A DNA stretch of 64,000 nucleotides from Oligoflexia bacterium (GTDB lineage Bacteria > Bdellovibrionota_G > JANQFH01), in the NCBI GenBank assembly GCA_028277945.1, contig JANQFH010000008.1, positions 259,442 to 323,441 on the forward strand, given 5' to 3'. Under the pieces are notes generated by a model. The model saw nothing but the letters and a program-made list of their open reading frames with translations. It ran no database searches and was not told where the DNA came from. This document shows positions 35,033-43,710 of the stretch, piece after piece (the stretch's first letter is position 1; every line of letters starts with the position of its first letter). Position numbers and translations under genes: made by a program.

Positions 35033-36221
35033 ATCGGCCAATAAGTCCAAACTCCTCGCCCACCTCGGCGAAGACCTGCAGCACCTTTTTAATGTCTTCT
35101 TCGCTATGCGATGCCATGTAGCTGGTGCGGATGGCGCTCTTACCCGGTGGAGTGGCTGGCGGTATGACCGGCGTGGAAAAGAGCCCTCTATCAAACAACG
35201 CCTGGGCCACAGTGAAGGTAAAGTCTCGTTCACAGTCGAGGTTAACTGGTACGATCGCAGCCTCTCCAGAGCCAACGTTATAGCCAAGCTCTTTCAATCC
35301 CTCTTTGGCCATATCGGTATTGCGGTGCAGTTTTTCTCGCAGCTCTGGTTCGCGTTCCATGATCTCCAAGCTCTTGAGTGCGACGGCAATCGATGCCGGT
35401 GGCGGGCTGGCGCTAAAGATGAGCGGCCGGGCGTGGTGTTTGACGTAAGAGATGACTTCGTAGGGTCCAGCAAGAAAACCGCCAATGGATGCAAGCGATT
35501 TACTAAAGGTACCCATGACTAGATCGACTTCCTGTTGCAGCTTGAAGTGCTCCCCAGTGCCGCGACCGTGATCCCCAAGCACACCCAAGGCATGCGCTTC
35601 ATCAATCAGAAGTTTGGCGCCATACTGCTTGGCGAGGCGAACCATATCGGCAAGCCGGCAAACCTCACCGCTCATGCTGAAGACACCGTCTGAGACAATG
35701 AGTTTTTCTTTGACCTCTTGCTGTCTCTTTAGATGTGCCTCTAAAGCATCCATGTCACTGCTCTGGTAGCGGATAACCTTACCCAAGGAGAGTTGGCAAC
35801 CCTCAGCAATGCTGGCGTGGTTTTCCCGATCGGACAAGATCACGGAATGGCGTGAGGTGATGGTAGGGATGGTGCCTGCGTTGACGAAAAAACCTGTACT
35901 GAAGACAATCGCAGCCTCCTTTTGGACAAAGCGGGCCAATCGCTCTTCGAGTTCATCGTGGATATCCATATTGCCGTTTAAGAAGCGCGATCCCGTACAG
36001 CCGGCGCCATAGCGATCCACGGCCTCTTTGGCTGCAGCCAACACCTCGGGGTGGTTTGCCAACCCAAGGTAGTTGTTGGAGCCGATCATAATCTTCTCTT
36101 TGCCATCGACAATGACATGGGGGCCGGCACAACCAGCAATCGGGCGGAAGTAGGGGTAGATGCCAGCGGCACGAGCCTCCTCAGGGTCGCGGTAGTCGTA
36201 ACACTTTTTGAACAGTGACAT
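34995..36221 (-). CDS. spt: Alpha-oxoamine synthase, serine palmitoyltransferase-like
   Basis: The protein has 408 residues, a PLP enzyme of the BioF/KBL/HemA/SPT family. His135 (ENHAS) stacks on PLP, DEAH at 207-210 holds the cofactor Asp and His, and Lys241 in GTFSKSLASIGGF forms the Schiff base. The segment GAGCTGSRFLNGNMDIHDEL resembles bacterial serine palmitoyltransferase more than BioF (GSGGSR...SGT) or KBL. SPT condenses serine with an acyl thioester to 3-ketosphinganine, the first step to ceramides. It is the last gene of an operon with a GNAT protein and an outer-membrane protein. The sphingolipid assignment is strong inference, not proof; acyl-CoA or glycine/alanine substrates remain possible. 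Confidence 0.85.
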   Translation of the reverse strand: MSLFKKCYDYRDPEEARAAGIYPYFRPIAGCAGPHVIVDGKEKIMIGSNNYLGLANHPEVLAAAKEAVDRYGAGCTGSRFLNGNMDIHDELEERLARFVQKEAAIVFSTGFFVNAGTIPTITSRHSVILSDRENHASIAEGCQLSLGKVIRYQSSDMDALEAHLKRQQEVKEKLIVSDGVFSMSGEVCRLADMVRLAKQYGAKLLIDEAHALGVLGDHGRGTGEHFKLQQEVDLVMGTFSKSLASIGGFLAGPYEVISYVKHHARPLIFSASPPPASIAVALKSLEIMEREPELREKLHRNTDMAKEGLKELGYNVGSGEAAIVPVNLDCERDFTFTVAQALFDRGLFSTPVIPPATPPGKSAIRTSYMASHSEEDIKKVLQVFAEVGEEFGLIGRSNSVAAAAQTGQ

Positions 36222-36292
36222 AGGTGGCTTCCGGCTTAAGTTCCCGAGATATTAGGTAAATTTCCCTAGGATGTCAACTCTGCAGCAAAGTC

Positions 36293-37444
36293 CTAAACCC
36301 CGAAGATCCTGTAGGTTTTATAGGGCTGACCACCCATGGCGATCGTCTCGCGCAGCATAGGCTCATTGTCTTCAAGAATCCAGCCACACTCGCCATAGCG
36401 GTAGCCCACTTTACGTCCACACTTTAATGACTGCTGAAACAACAGGCTCTCGATTCCCCGCTTACGAAAATCCTCACGCACACCAAAAACAAAGGTTCTC
36501 CCGCGTGAAATCGTTCGCTTGCGCCATAACAGCATGATAAGACGTAGCCAATCCCAGTTCATGCGGCTACCAGGGCGAATGCGTAGGGCCCAGTTGAGGT
36601 CGGGAAAGCTACCAATCGTAGCAACCACTTCGCCCTCAACTTCTGCAAAGAGAAAGATTCGCGGATCCAGGGCAATTTTTAGGTTCTCGGCAATATGATC
36701 GGCTTCGGCCTCACTCACAGGCACAAAACCCCAGTTTTCCTTCCAGGTATCATTGTAGAGCGCCACGAAGATCTTTGTCTCTTCCTTTAAACGTTTTACA
36801 TTAAAAGGCCGGATAGAGAGGTTGAGGCGTTTTTGGATCTTAGCACCGATTCTCTCCAAACGCTCGGCGCGCTTATTGTCGCGGCTGGACAGTATCTTAA
36901 AGGAGAGTAGGTCCTTGCGTTTTTTAAGGCCGAAGGCGGTCAAGAGGTTGGCGTAATAGGGCGGGTTGTAAGTCATCTCGATCATCGGCGGGTCATCAAA
37001 ACCGTCGATGAGCAGACCACAGGTGTGGTTGCTAGTAAAATTAAAGGGTCCCATAAAGTCTTGGGCTCCCTCGTTTTGGCACCAGCTCTGTGCCGCATGC
37101 AGCAACTTCTGTGCAATGTTGTTATCGTCTATGCATTCAAAGAAGCCAAAAGTCCCGAGACGCTGTTTGTGAAACTTCTCATAATCCTCATCTATAGAAG
37201 CGGTGATGCGGCCAACGATCTCGCTATTTTCTTTGGCAATAAAAAAACGTGTTTTGGCATGGTCATGATAGGGGAATTCAGCTTGAAACATGCCGACCTG
37301 ACCGAGCAGGCGATTGCCCAAATATTCCAAGTTGAGCCTGGGTATCCAGTTGCGATCGTGGCGATAGATTCTGTAAGGAAACTTTACAAACGTCTTGAGC
37401 GCCTTACGATCGTCTAAGCCAAAGTCTATTAATTGGATAGCCAT
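36293..37444 (-). CDS. GNAT-fold N-acyltransferase, possible ceramide-synthase-type partner of SPT
   Basis: The protein has 383 residues starting with ATG 37444. It resembles the long GNAT-fold proteins of the YghO type: FVKFPYRIYRHDRNWIPRLN at the start, FFIAKENSEIVGRITASID, a conserved FMGPFNFTSNHTCGLLIDGF, and the acyl-CoA-site-like FVFGVREDFRKRGIESLLFQ. In Caulobacter an acyltransferase gene near spt was shown to act as a bacterial ceramide synthase. I believe it belongs to this type, but that identity needs confirmation. The gene lies 71 bp upstream of the SPT-like gene on the same strand. Confidence 0.75.
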   Translation of the reverse strand: MAIQLIDFGLDDRKALKTFVKFPYRIYRHDRNWIPRLNLEYLGNRLLGQVGMFQAEFPYHDHAKTRFFIAKENSEIVGRITASIDEDYEKFHKQRLGTFGFFECIDDNNIAQKLLHAAQSWCQNEGAQDFMGPFNFTSNHTCGLLIDGFDDPPMIEMTYNPPYYANLLTAFGLKKRKDLLSFKILSSRDNKRAERLERIGAKIQKRLNLSIRPFNVKRLKEETKIFVALYNDTWKENWGFVPVSEAEADHIAENLKIALDPRIFLFAEVEGEVVATIGSFPDLNWALRIRPGSRMNWDWLRLIMLLWRKRTISRGRTFVFGVREDFRKRGIESLLFQQSLKCGRKVGYRYGECGWILEDNEPMLRETIAMGGQPYKTYRIFGV

Positions 37445-37456
37445 TCTTCGTCTGTA

Positions 37457-39034
37457 TCAGAACGTGTAGTTCAACCTTGAATCCGCCATCACAGTAAAGA
37501 GATTGTCATCCAAGAAGTTGAAGTCATCAATGTGCTGCAAACCAAATTCAAAGTCAAAGCGTAAGTGGCGCCACAGCTGATAGCGCATTCCACCTTTGAC
37601 GAGATAACTCACCTCTTCAAGAGAGCTATCGGCAAAGTTACGCAGCCCAATGCGGGTTGCGACCGTGGTGGTTAGCAGAGTTCGGGGTAGAAAGAGCTTG
37701 TTGGCTTTGACAAGGAAGTTCAGCGTACGCGGACCATGATTGAAGCCCAGTATCTGCATCTCATTGGTTAGGCCAGATTTGAAGATACCGTGGTGGTAAT
37801 TGACCCGTGGTGAGTAGCCAGCTTCAAACAGCAACTGCCAGTCGCCAGCGCGAGTGAGACGCGGTATCCAAAAACCAAGGTGGATGCCAAGGTTACGTCG
37901 CCAGCCATCGATGCCAAGGGGGTCTTCATCGTAGAACTCAACAAAGAGCTCCGAGCGGCGTAGCGATTCAATGGTCCAGCGGATGTCCCAGCCAAGGAAG
38001 TTGTTGTTAAAGCTCGAGCCTTCGCCTTTAAACCGAGTGATCGGTAGACTCCAGAACTTACCCTCGTCGACACGAATGCCGACAAATTCAGCCAGTGGCT
38101 CAAGAAAGAAAAAACTTGGCGCGCCATCACCACCAAATTCCATACTGCGGGTAATGCCCACCTCAACGTTTTTGGTCGGTTTAAACATCAACCTGCCGGT
38201 GGCCAGCAGTGGGTGTGGAAAAATCTGTTCACCATCGAGCTTTGCTAAGGAGAGGCGGTATTGCGCTGGGCCTAGGTATTTGAAGATCCACGGCAGTATA
38301 AAGAACTGGGGTGAGCCAATCTGGATAATATCGAGCGGCCGGGTATTGATGCCCAGGAGAATGCGGGCGTCACTCTGGGTCTGTCCCCAGTACATGTGCG
38401 CACGGCCAACCTTAAGCTCAAAGTTGTTCAGGGTGAACTTAATATTGCCGCTGTGGAGGTCCAATTCAGTGTCGCCCACTTCTCGCACCAGCAGCAGTGG
38501 TTCAATGTTAACAGAGAACCATCGAGCTGCAGAGAGTGCCCACTCACCAATGAACAGGCCATTGTGCCCAGGATTAAACTTAATACCCTCTTGGTAGGCC
38601 TTCCAGCTGCTGACGTTTGCAGTTATTTCAGGTTGATCTACCGGACGGATGTCGTCTTCAAAGTAGAAGTGCCTTGCCTGGAGCCATGGTTTTCTAAATA
38701 GGAGTTTATTTGGTCTGTCTGTAGCTTGCTGTGCTGGCTTCACAAACTGCTGCGACATATTGACAATCAGCTGGTGTAGGTGGTTGGGGAGCTCAGGGTT
38801 ATCGATACATCGCGAGCTATGTCGTAGCAGACGCGCCAGTTGTTGCTCGGTTGTCAGGGTATCACCGCGGAGGACCTCAACATCAAAACAGTCAAACGCC
38901 ACTAGCAGATCAAGCGCCTCTCTAACGTTCAGGGTGGATCCTATGACTGGAGTTTTTGGCGACACATCAGGGGATGCAACAGCTTGGTTGATACCAATGC
39001 AGAGCAGAATGGCGATGCGTATGAGCAGGGTCAC
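37457..39034 (-). CDS. Outer-membrane beta-barrel protein (Wzi/porin-like)
   Basis: The protein has 525 residues. A signal peptide (LIRIAILLCIGINQAVA) precedes a ~100-residue helical lead region. The rest has alternating amphipathic strands with aromatic girdles (FNPGHNGLFIGEWALSAARW, LRRSELFVEFYDEDPLG) and ends in ...DSRLNYTF. A terminal Phe is the BAM recognition signal of outer-membrane barrels. It resembles capsule-assembly Wzi-type barrels in length and style, but I cannot confirm the family. Only 12 bp separate it from the downstream GNAT gene, so it is probably co-transcribed with the lipid genes. Confidence 0.7.
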   Translation of the reverse strand: MTLLIRIAILLCIGINQAVASPDVSPKTPVIGSTLNVREALDLLVAFDCFDVEVLRGDTLTTEQQLARLLRHSSRCIDNPELPNHLHQLIVNMSQQFVKPAQQATDRPNKLLFRKPWLQARHFYFEDDIRPVDQPEITANVSSWKAYQEGIKFNPGHNGLFIGEWALSAARWFSVNIEPLLLVREVGDTELDLHSGNIKFTLNNFELKVGRAHMYWGQTQSDARILLGINTRPLDIIQIGSPQFFILPWIFKYLGPAQYRLSLAKLDGEQIFPHPLLATGRLMFKPTKNVEVGITRSMEFGGDGAPSFFFLEPLAEFVGIRVDEGKFWSLPITRFKGEGSSFNNNFLGWDIRWTIESLRRSELFVEFYDEDPLGIDGWRRNLGIHLGFWIPRLTRAGDWQLLFEAGYSPRVNYHHGIFKSGLTNEMQILGFNHGPRTLNFLVKANKLFLPRTLLTTTVATRIGLRNFADSSLEEVSYLVKGGMRYQLWRHLRFDFEFGLQHIDDFNFLDDNLFTVMADSRLNYTF

Positions 39035-39297
39035 AAGCCCGCTAGTCTAGTGGCCATCAGGCATTTTGGCAAAGTCTTTATGGGTAGCGGACGGGAAGCG
39101 GGTCCCTCCGGCGCGTCACCCACTACCCTGTTTGAGCTGCTGAACCCGTTACGAGTTTCATTAAAGTTATGAAATGAGTTCTAGGTTGTTTTGCGACGCT
39201 CCTACGTTTTTAGGACGATTTCTGTTATTATTTTGACCACATAAGACGAATTTGGTAGGAGTTAAGAGGTGGACCCACTGGGGTAAGGAGTCGTGCT
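39035..39297. other. 263-bp divergent intergenic region with structured segment
   Basis: This lies between the divergent outer-membrane-protein and SH3-protein genes. A G+C-rich stretch at about 39080-39130 begins GGGTAGCGG and ends CCCACTACCC, so it can fold into a stem. Its location is not typical of a terminator for either gene. No small gene or convincing promoter was identified; AAGGAG at 39286 is the ribosome-binding site of the SH3 gene. Confidence 0.4.
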
Positions 39298-39813
39298 ATG
39301 AAGAAGATCGTGACATTCTTGTCGGTAATGTTGGTAGGTGTTTTTTTGTTGGCGCTTACGTCGGCAGCGACAGATCTCTTTGTCGTCACCAAACCTAATA
39401 AGGCAAACATCCGCTCTCTGCCTGCTCTGGGCGAATCTGTGTTGACCAAGGTAGATGCGGGTACCCGGTTGCGGGTTCTTGCTCGTAACAGTGCTACCGA
39501 TATCAACAAGGTCTGGCTCAAGGTGGAGACCCCGCAAGGGCAGGTGGGGTGGATTGCTGCACGCATCACCCAATACGTCAAGCGTCGTCGGGCTCCGGAA
39601 CCAGAACTGCCAGCGTCACTACAGGAGTATGAAGTTGGCACGCCGCTAACAACAGAGCCGGCGCCAGCGGCTGTTCCGGAACCGCCGGCAGCCCCTCCAT
39701 CTGCAGTAGAACCGATTGAGACAACGCCCGAGTTCGACATCTTTGCCGATGACGAAGATCTACCTGAGATTAAGATTCTCGAAGAAGAGGATGAGGTAGA
39801 GAGCACGCCTTAA
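39298..39813 (+). CDS. Secreted SH3-domain protein with acidic tail
   Basis: The protein has 171 residues. The signal peptide is KIVTFLSVMLVGVFLLALTS. A bacterial SH3_3-like domain follows: VTKPNKANIRSLPALGESVL, VDAGTRLRVLARN, VETPQGQVGWIAARIT. The C-terminal third is Pro/Ala-rich then strongly acidic (EFDIFADDEDLPEIKILEE). Such domains bind peptidoglycan or peptides in the periplasm. The start ATG has AAGGAG 8 nt upstream. It sits 29 bp before the AhpD-like gene on the same strand. No partner enzyme is obvious. Confidence 0.82.
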   Translation: MKKIVTFLSVMLVGVFLLALTSAATDLFVVTKPNKANIRSLPALGESVLTKVDAGTRLRVLARNSATDINKVWLKVETPQGQVGWIAARITQYVKRRRAPEPELPASLQEYEVGTPLTTEPAPAAVPEPPAAPPSAVEPIETTPEFDIFADDEDLPEIKILEEEDEVESTP

Positions 39814-39841
39814 GCGGTTCTTCTTTATTATCTGAGGCAGC

Positions 39842-40180
39842 ATGGGTAAAAAGGAAGAGTTTGAGCGCGAGCGTGAGCGTCTGAATCAGCTTGTGCTGAA
39901 ACAAGACCATCTCGGCATCAAGCGGTTTTTTAATTTAGACAGCGCCGCCTACCAAGACGGCGAGCTCTCAGGCAAGAGCAAGGAGCTTCTGGGGCTTGTC
40001 GCCTCCACGGTGCTACGCTGTGATGACTGCATTCGCTACCACCTCATCCGTTGTGTGGAGGCGGGCTATACCCAGACCGAACTCAACGAGGCTCTCAACG
40101 TTGCTTTGGTGGTGGGGGGCTCGATCACCATTCCGCATCTGCGCCGCGCCTATGAGCTCCTCGACGAGTTAGCCTCCTAG
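39842..40180 (+). CDS. Carboxymuconolactone decarboxylase-family protein (AhpD-like)
   Basis: The protein has 112 residues, a single CMD domain. The redox signature ASTVLRCDDCIRYHLIRCVE matches the CxxCxxxH active site of AhpD-type peroxidase partners rather than true decarboxylases. A following EAGYTQTELNEALNVALVVG and SITIPHLRRAYELL are typical of the family helices. It would reduce peroxides or act as a thiol-disulfide helper in the cytoplasm. The stop codon overlaps the convergent DUF924 gene by 4 bp. Confidence 0.87.
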   Translation: MGKKEEFERERERLNQLVLKQDHLGIKRFFNLDSAAYQDGELSGKSKELLGLVASTVLRCDDCIRYHLIRCVEAGYTQTELNEALNVALVVGGSITIPHLRRAYELLDELAS

Positions 40181-40797
40181 AATGACGAGTTGGGTTGTTG
40201 GAGGAATTCATGCTCTTCCGCTGTTGATACCCGACCAAGAATGCTGTTGCGATGTGGGAAACGACCGAAACGTTCGATAATTTCGCAGTGACGTTTAACA
40301 TGAACATAACTCTCTTCGAAGACGGGACGCATGACTTCTGGGCACTTCTCAAGCAACTCCTTTGCTAAGCGTACGGCCTCTCTCTGGGTCGCAAGCGCTT
40401 CGCTGTGTACAAACGGCAAATAGCAAAAGATGCGCTCAACAAAACTGAGCTGTTGATCCATGCCACTTTGAACGGCATTACGACTTATGGACAGGGCTTT
40501 GGTGTCGTTGCTGAAGGCGTTCGGCTGGTCGCGGTAGATGTGTCTTGGGAATTGGTCGAGCAGTAAGATGAGCGCTAAAGTGCCGGAGGCTGTTTCTTGC
40601 CAGTGCTCAAGTTCACCTGCGGCTGCTTGCTCAAGGTCAGCGAGAAAATTTTCGCGTAGGTAGGCATCTACTTTGGGATCCTTTCTCCTAAACCAAAAGT
40701 CCATTTGCTCTTCCGAAGGTGGCTCAGCAGCTTGCAGGCCCGCAAACCAGTAATCTAGAATAGTCTGTGCGCGCTTAGGTATCAAAAGGGAATGCAT
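40177..40797 (-). CDS. DUF924-family protein
   Basis: The protein has 206 residues and resembles the DUF924 family: AQTILDYWFAGLQ near the start, MDFWFRRKDPKVDAYLRENF, LALILLLDQFPRHIYRDQPN, and a downstream FVERIFCYLPFVHSEALATQ. The family has a TPR-like helical fold and unknown function. The ATG at 40797 lies inside a copy of the inverted-repeat family, so the start region is shared with that element and no good Shine-Dalgarno is seen. The gene follows the DUF2914 lipoprotein by 24 bp. Confidence 0.85.
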   Translation of the reverse strand: MHSLLIPKRAQTILDYWFAGLQAAEPPSEEQMDFWFRRKDPKVDAYLRENFLADLEQAAAGELEHWQETASGTLALILLLDQFPRHIYRDQPNAFSNDTKALSISRNAVQSGMDQQLSFVERIFCYLPFVHSEALATQREAVRLAKELLEKCPEVMRPVFEESYVHVKRHCEIIERFGRFPHRNSILGRVSTAEEHEFLQQPNSSF

Positions 40798-40828
40798 TCC
40801 CTAAAAGTAAGGCCGTACCTTTCAGGGA
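40788..40828. repeat. Partial copy (copy B) of the 11.6-kb inverted-repeat family
   Basis: Bases 40796-40828 match one arm of the element at 11642-11674 at 30 of 33 positions. The left arm is reduced to GGGAAT, forming a 14-bp palindrome GGGAATGCATTCCC at 40788-40801. The TGA stop of the DUF2914 gene (40822-40824) and the ATG of the DUF924 gene (40795-40797) both lie within it. Confidence 0.8.
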
Positions 40829-41343
40829 GTTGCGGCTTTGACCTCGAAGTTTAGTTGGTTCAAGAGGGCGCCGCCCTGGTCCTTGACTTCGACTCTCCAG
40901 TTGCCTGTAGCGCCTGGCCAGATGTTCTTGGAGCTGTAGGTGCGATAGGCAGAGCTTTTGACGTCGAGGTTGACCATGGCTACCTGTTCGTTGTTGTAGT
41001 ACCACACATGCGTGATCTGCGTTGGTTCAGCGGCACCAAGCACTTTTGTAAAACAGTAGAGTGTGCCCACGCCATCATCAAAGGAACTGCCACTGTCGAC
41101 AGGTGTGAGGTTTGCAACACTCTTGGCAATAGCAGCATCAGCAACGTTTAGCGGACTTGGTGTCGTGGTAGCACCAGTCTTTACCTCAGATTCTGCCTTG
41201 GCAGCGGTTGACTCTTGCTGCATCTCTTGCTTGGCTGGGTCGGTCTTTGCCGCCTTACTCTTGTGGCGTGGCGCGCATGCGGCTAGCGTAAATACCGCAG
41301 CAAAAACCACAATTAAAACAATTGAAGTAATATCTCTTTTCAT
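40822..41343 (-). CDS. DUF2914-domain lipoprotein
   Basis: The protein has 173 residues. The N-terminus SIVLIVVFAAVFTLAACAPR is a lipoprotein signal with lipobox TLAAC. A Lys/Ala/Thr-rich linker leads to a DUF2914 domain: GVGTLYCFTKVLGAAEPTQI, THVWYYNNEQVAMVNLDVKS, WPGATGNWRVEVKDQGGALL. The domain is a small beta-sandwich common in deltaproteobacteria, of unknown role. The stop codon lies in the inverted-repeat copy. It lies 8 bp downstream of the heme-oxygenase-like gene, likely in the same transcript. Confidence 0.85.
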   Translation of the reverse strand: MKRDITSIVLIVVFAAVFTLAACAPRHKSKAAKTDPAKQEMQQESTAAKAESEVKTGATTTPSPLNVADAAIAKSVANLTPVDSGSSFDDGVGTLYCFTKVLGAAEPTQITHVWYYNNEQVAMVNLDVKSSAYRTYSSKNIWPGATGNWRVEVKDQGGALLNQLNFEVKAATP

Positions 41344-41351
41344 TTTTCCTC

Positions 41352-42272
41352 CTATGCGGCGAGTTTCTTGCGCTCGTCGTCAAGGCCATCCCAAAACGCG
41401 GCAACACCGTCAAGCATTTCATTGCCATACTTGATGAAATTGTCTTCGTTGAGGCCATGATGTTCGAAGTAGTATTCCTCTAATTCCTCTTGCGTATGTG
41501 CGGCGTGTTGTGCCTCCAGACGATTATGAAAGGTCCAAAATCCTAGCGGCAGATCTGGCTGCTCGGTTTCTTTGAAGGCGGTCAAGCCATCCACAAGCTC
41601 CTGCCAGAAACCAGCATTGGCCCAGTTCTCCACAGCGTAGCTTGCTGCCTGAGAGGTTTGGTAGTTCTCACTACCGTAGAGTCGTGCCAATTCATCGCAG
41701 AAGAAGATGGTTGGCTTGCGTCCAAGACTGCGTTTGCCCATGTCGTTGAAGGTAAGCCCTAACTTTTCACCCATCTGCAGTAACCACTCAAAGTGACCAG
41801 CCTTAAAACGAAAGGTGCCGCCATCCACCGTTCCTTCTGTAGAAACAATTTCCGGATCGGTATCATCGCTCGCTGCCCGTTGCTTATCGCTCTTGAAGAC
41901 CACACCGATTTCATTGGCGAGGATCTCTTTGGACGCCCGCATTCCCTCTAAAGAGTCGGCATGGATGGTCTTTAGAAGTTGCGCAATGAGAAAGAGGTTG
42001 GAAAAGACCGAGAACTGCACCACCAGATCTTTGACCTGATGACGGTTCATGCCGCCCTGCTGTACCCACTTGGTGTAGGTGTTGTTGCTGATTACCCGGT
42101 GGGTAAGGAGCTCGCGGTTGATGCGGTCTTGAAAGGTGAGAAACTTCTTGCCACGCTCGATGGTGTATCCTTCGTTGCCTGCCCGTACAGCCTTTAGAGA
42201 GGGTGCGGTCAGGCCGGTGAGGTCGTTTTTGGCAGCAAACTCCTTAAGATCCAAGGGTATTTCTCTGCTCAT
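41352..42272 (-). CDS. Helical protein, possibly heme-oxygenase-like (HDO) diiron fold
   Basis: I chose ATG 42272 because AAGGAG lies about 9 nt upstream; the longer frame adds 52 unlikely residues. The protein has 306 residues and appears all-helical without signal peptide. The last third, ENWANAGFWQELVDGLTAF then FHNRLEAQHAAHTQEELEEYY, carries Glu and His residues spaced as in iron-containing heme-oxygenase-like oxidases (CADD, UndA and relatives). The N-terminal half (RGKKFLTFQDRINRELLTHR) is not recognised. The metal-enzyme idea is inference. It heads an operon with a DUF2914 lipoprotein and a DUF924 gene. Confidence 0.65.
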   Translation of the reverse strand: MSREIPLDLKEFAAKNDLTGLTAPSLKAVRAGNEGYTIERGKKFLTFQDRINRELLTHRVISNNTYTKWVQQGGMNRHQVKDLVVQFSVFSNLFLIAQLLKTIHADSLEGMRASKEILANEIGVVFKSDKQRAASDDTDPEIVSTEGTVDGGTFRFKAGHFEWLLQMGEKLGLTFNDMGKRSLGRKPTIFFCDELARLYGSENYQTSQAASYAVENWANAGFWQELVDGLTAFKETEQPDLPLGFWTFHNRLEAQHAAHTQEELEEYYFEHHGLNEDNFIKYGNEMLDGVAAFWDGLDDERKKLAA

Positions 42273-42404
42273 CGTGGTCTCTCCTTGTGAATGGGCAAAA
42301 TGTCCCTCCTTTATTAATGAAACTGAGCAAGAAATCAATGATTCCGAGCCATACAAAGGGTTGGTGCTTGAGCGGCTTTTTTGGTAGGCAGAGAGCCGGA
42401 TCCC

Positions 42405-43520
42405 ATGGTAGTGCCCACTCCTAAACACCTGCTTGGTTTAAAGCCTTACAGACCGGGTAAACCCATCGAAGAGCTGGCTCGAGAGAAACAGCTCAAACGT
42501 ATCGTCAAACTCGCCTCCAATGAAAATCCGCTTGGACCATCGCCCAAGGCAATGGCAGCTATGCGTGAGGCTATGGCCGGTATTCACCGTTATCCAGACG
42601 CCGGCGCCTACAACCTGGTGCAGGCTTTGGCAGACAGGTTTGGCCGGCCAGCGAGCGAGATCGTTTGCGGCAGTGGTACCGATGCCCTGCTGGAATACAT
42701 TGTCATGGCCTTTAGTGAGCCGGGCGGACAGGTGCTCACCTCAGCTGGTAGCTTTATTGGTATGCAGGTCAACACTCAAAAGTTAGCGCGCCAGCTTGTC
42801 GAGGTACCACTGCGCGACTATCATTTTGACTTGGATGCGTTGACCGCAGCCATCCAACCACAAACGCGAATCCTCTATCTTGCCAACCCCAACAACCCGA
42901 CGGGCTCGATGTTTTCAAAACAAGAGTTTGAGGCGTTGATGTGTAAGGTGCCGTCAGAGGTGTTGGTGGTTTTGGATGAGGCCTACTATGAGTACGCCAA
43001 GGAGCTTCCAGAATACCCCAACGGATTGGAGTACCGCTTTGACAACCTCATTGTCACGCGTACGCTCTCGAAAATCTACGGTCTTGCCGGTATTCGGGTT
43101 GGTTTTGCTCTCGGTCCAGAGAGTTTGATCCGTGAACTCTACAAGGTGAAGCTGCCGTTTGAACCGAATAACCTGGCCCAAGCAGCAGCCATCGGTGCGT
43201 TGGCTGATGACGAATTTTTAACAGAGACCATAACACTCAATCGTCGCATGCTTACAGAGATGGGCAAGAGGTTTGATGCGCTTGGCATTCCTTACGTCAA
43301 GAGTGCGGCGAACTTTTTGATGTTGATCTTTGCTGATGAGAACCGTGCCACAGCCTTTAGCAACGCCTGCCTCAACCGAGGTTTGATCGTCCGCCACGTC
43401 GGTGCTTTTGGAGTACCTAATGGGGTTCGCATCAATACCGGCACTGAAGATGAGACCCATTTTGCTCTGGAGGTGATTGAGCAGGTCCACCCCCTCTGTG
43501 GCAAAGTGCCCCATGGTTGA
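42405..43520 (+). CDS. hisC: Histidinol-phosphate aminotransferase
   Basis: The protein has 371 residues from ATG 42405. It is a fold-type I PLP aminotransferase with VKLASNENPLGPSPKAMAAM near the start, the phosphate loop GSGTDALLEYIV, YLANPNNPTGSMFSK, VVLDEAYYEY and the PLP lysine in TRTLSKIYGLAGIRVG. The C-terminal VRHVGAFGVPNGVRINTG holds the substrate Arg. HisC moves the amino group from glutamate to imidazole-acetol phosphate in histidine synthesis. No other his gene is near, so a related aromatic aminotransferase activity is possible. Confidence 0.92.
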   Translation: MVVPTPKHLLGLKPYRPGKPIEELAREKQLKRIVKLASNENPLGPSPKAMAAMREAMAGIHRYPDAGAYNLVQALADRFGRPASEIVCGSGTDALLEYIVMAFSEPGGQVLTSAGSFIGMQVNTQKLARQLVEVPLRDYHFDLDALTAAIQPQTRILYLANPNNPTGSMFSKQEFEALMCKVPSEVLVVLDEAYYEYAKELPEYPNGLEYRFDNLIVTRTLSKIYGLAGIRVGFALGPESLIRELYKVKLPFEPNNLAQAAAIGALADDEFLTETITLNRRMLTEMGKRFDALGIPYVKSAANFLMLIFADENRATAFSNACLNRGLIVRHVGAFGVPNGVRINTGTEDETHFALEVIEQVHPLCGKVPHG

Positions 43521-43656
43521 CTCAGTGTATTATTGAGGTATTGAGCCTCGGCAGCTTTCTCGACGGTGTTCCCGCCAGTATTTACAGATTACCATTTGAT
43601 TTTAAATAGTTACCATTAGAACCGGAGTTGGATTCTGTACTGCGGTGATCTCGTTA

Positions 43657-43672
43657 TGGCATGCCAATTGCG
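43657..43672 (+). promoter_or_regulatory. Sigma-54 (RpoN) promoter candidate
   Basis: TGGCATGCCAATTGCG matches the consensus TGGCACG-N4-TTGCW in the invariant GG and GC pairs with the correct 10-bp spacing; only the C at position 6, the R at 8 and the W at 16 differ. It lies 38 bp before the ATG of the secreted orphan at 43711, and a GGGAG ribosome site sits at 43699-43703. The sigma-54 activator at 8775-10220 shows that the cell likely uses this sigma factor. Confidence 0.6.
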
Positions 43673-43710
43673 TAAGCTAACAGGGAGCTATCATCTTTGG
43701 GAGTATCTTC

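Noticed and set aside
39228-39806. Ser/Gly-rich 192-codon frame on the minus strand
   Set aside because: It lies opposite the SH3-domain gene, which has a signal peptide, a good ribosome site and a known domain; the antisense frame is a composition artefact.
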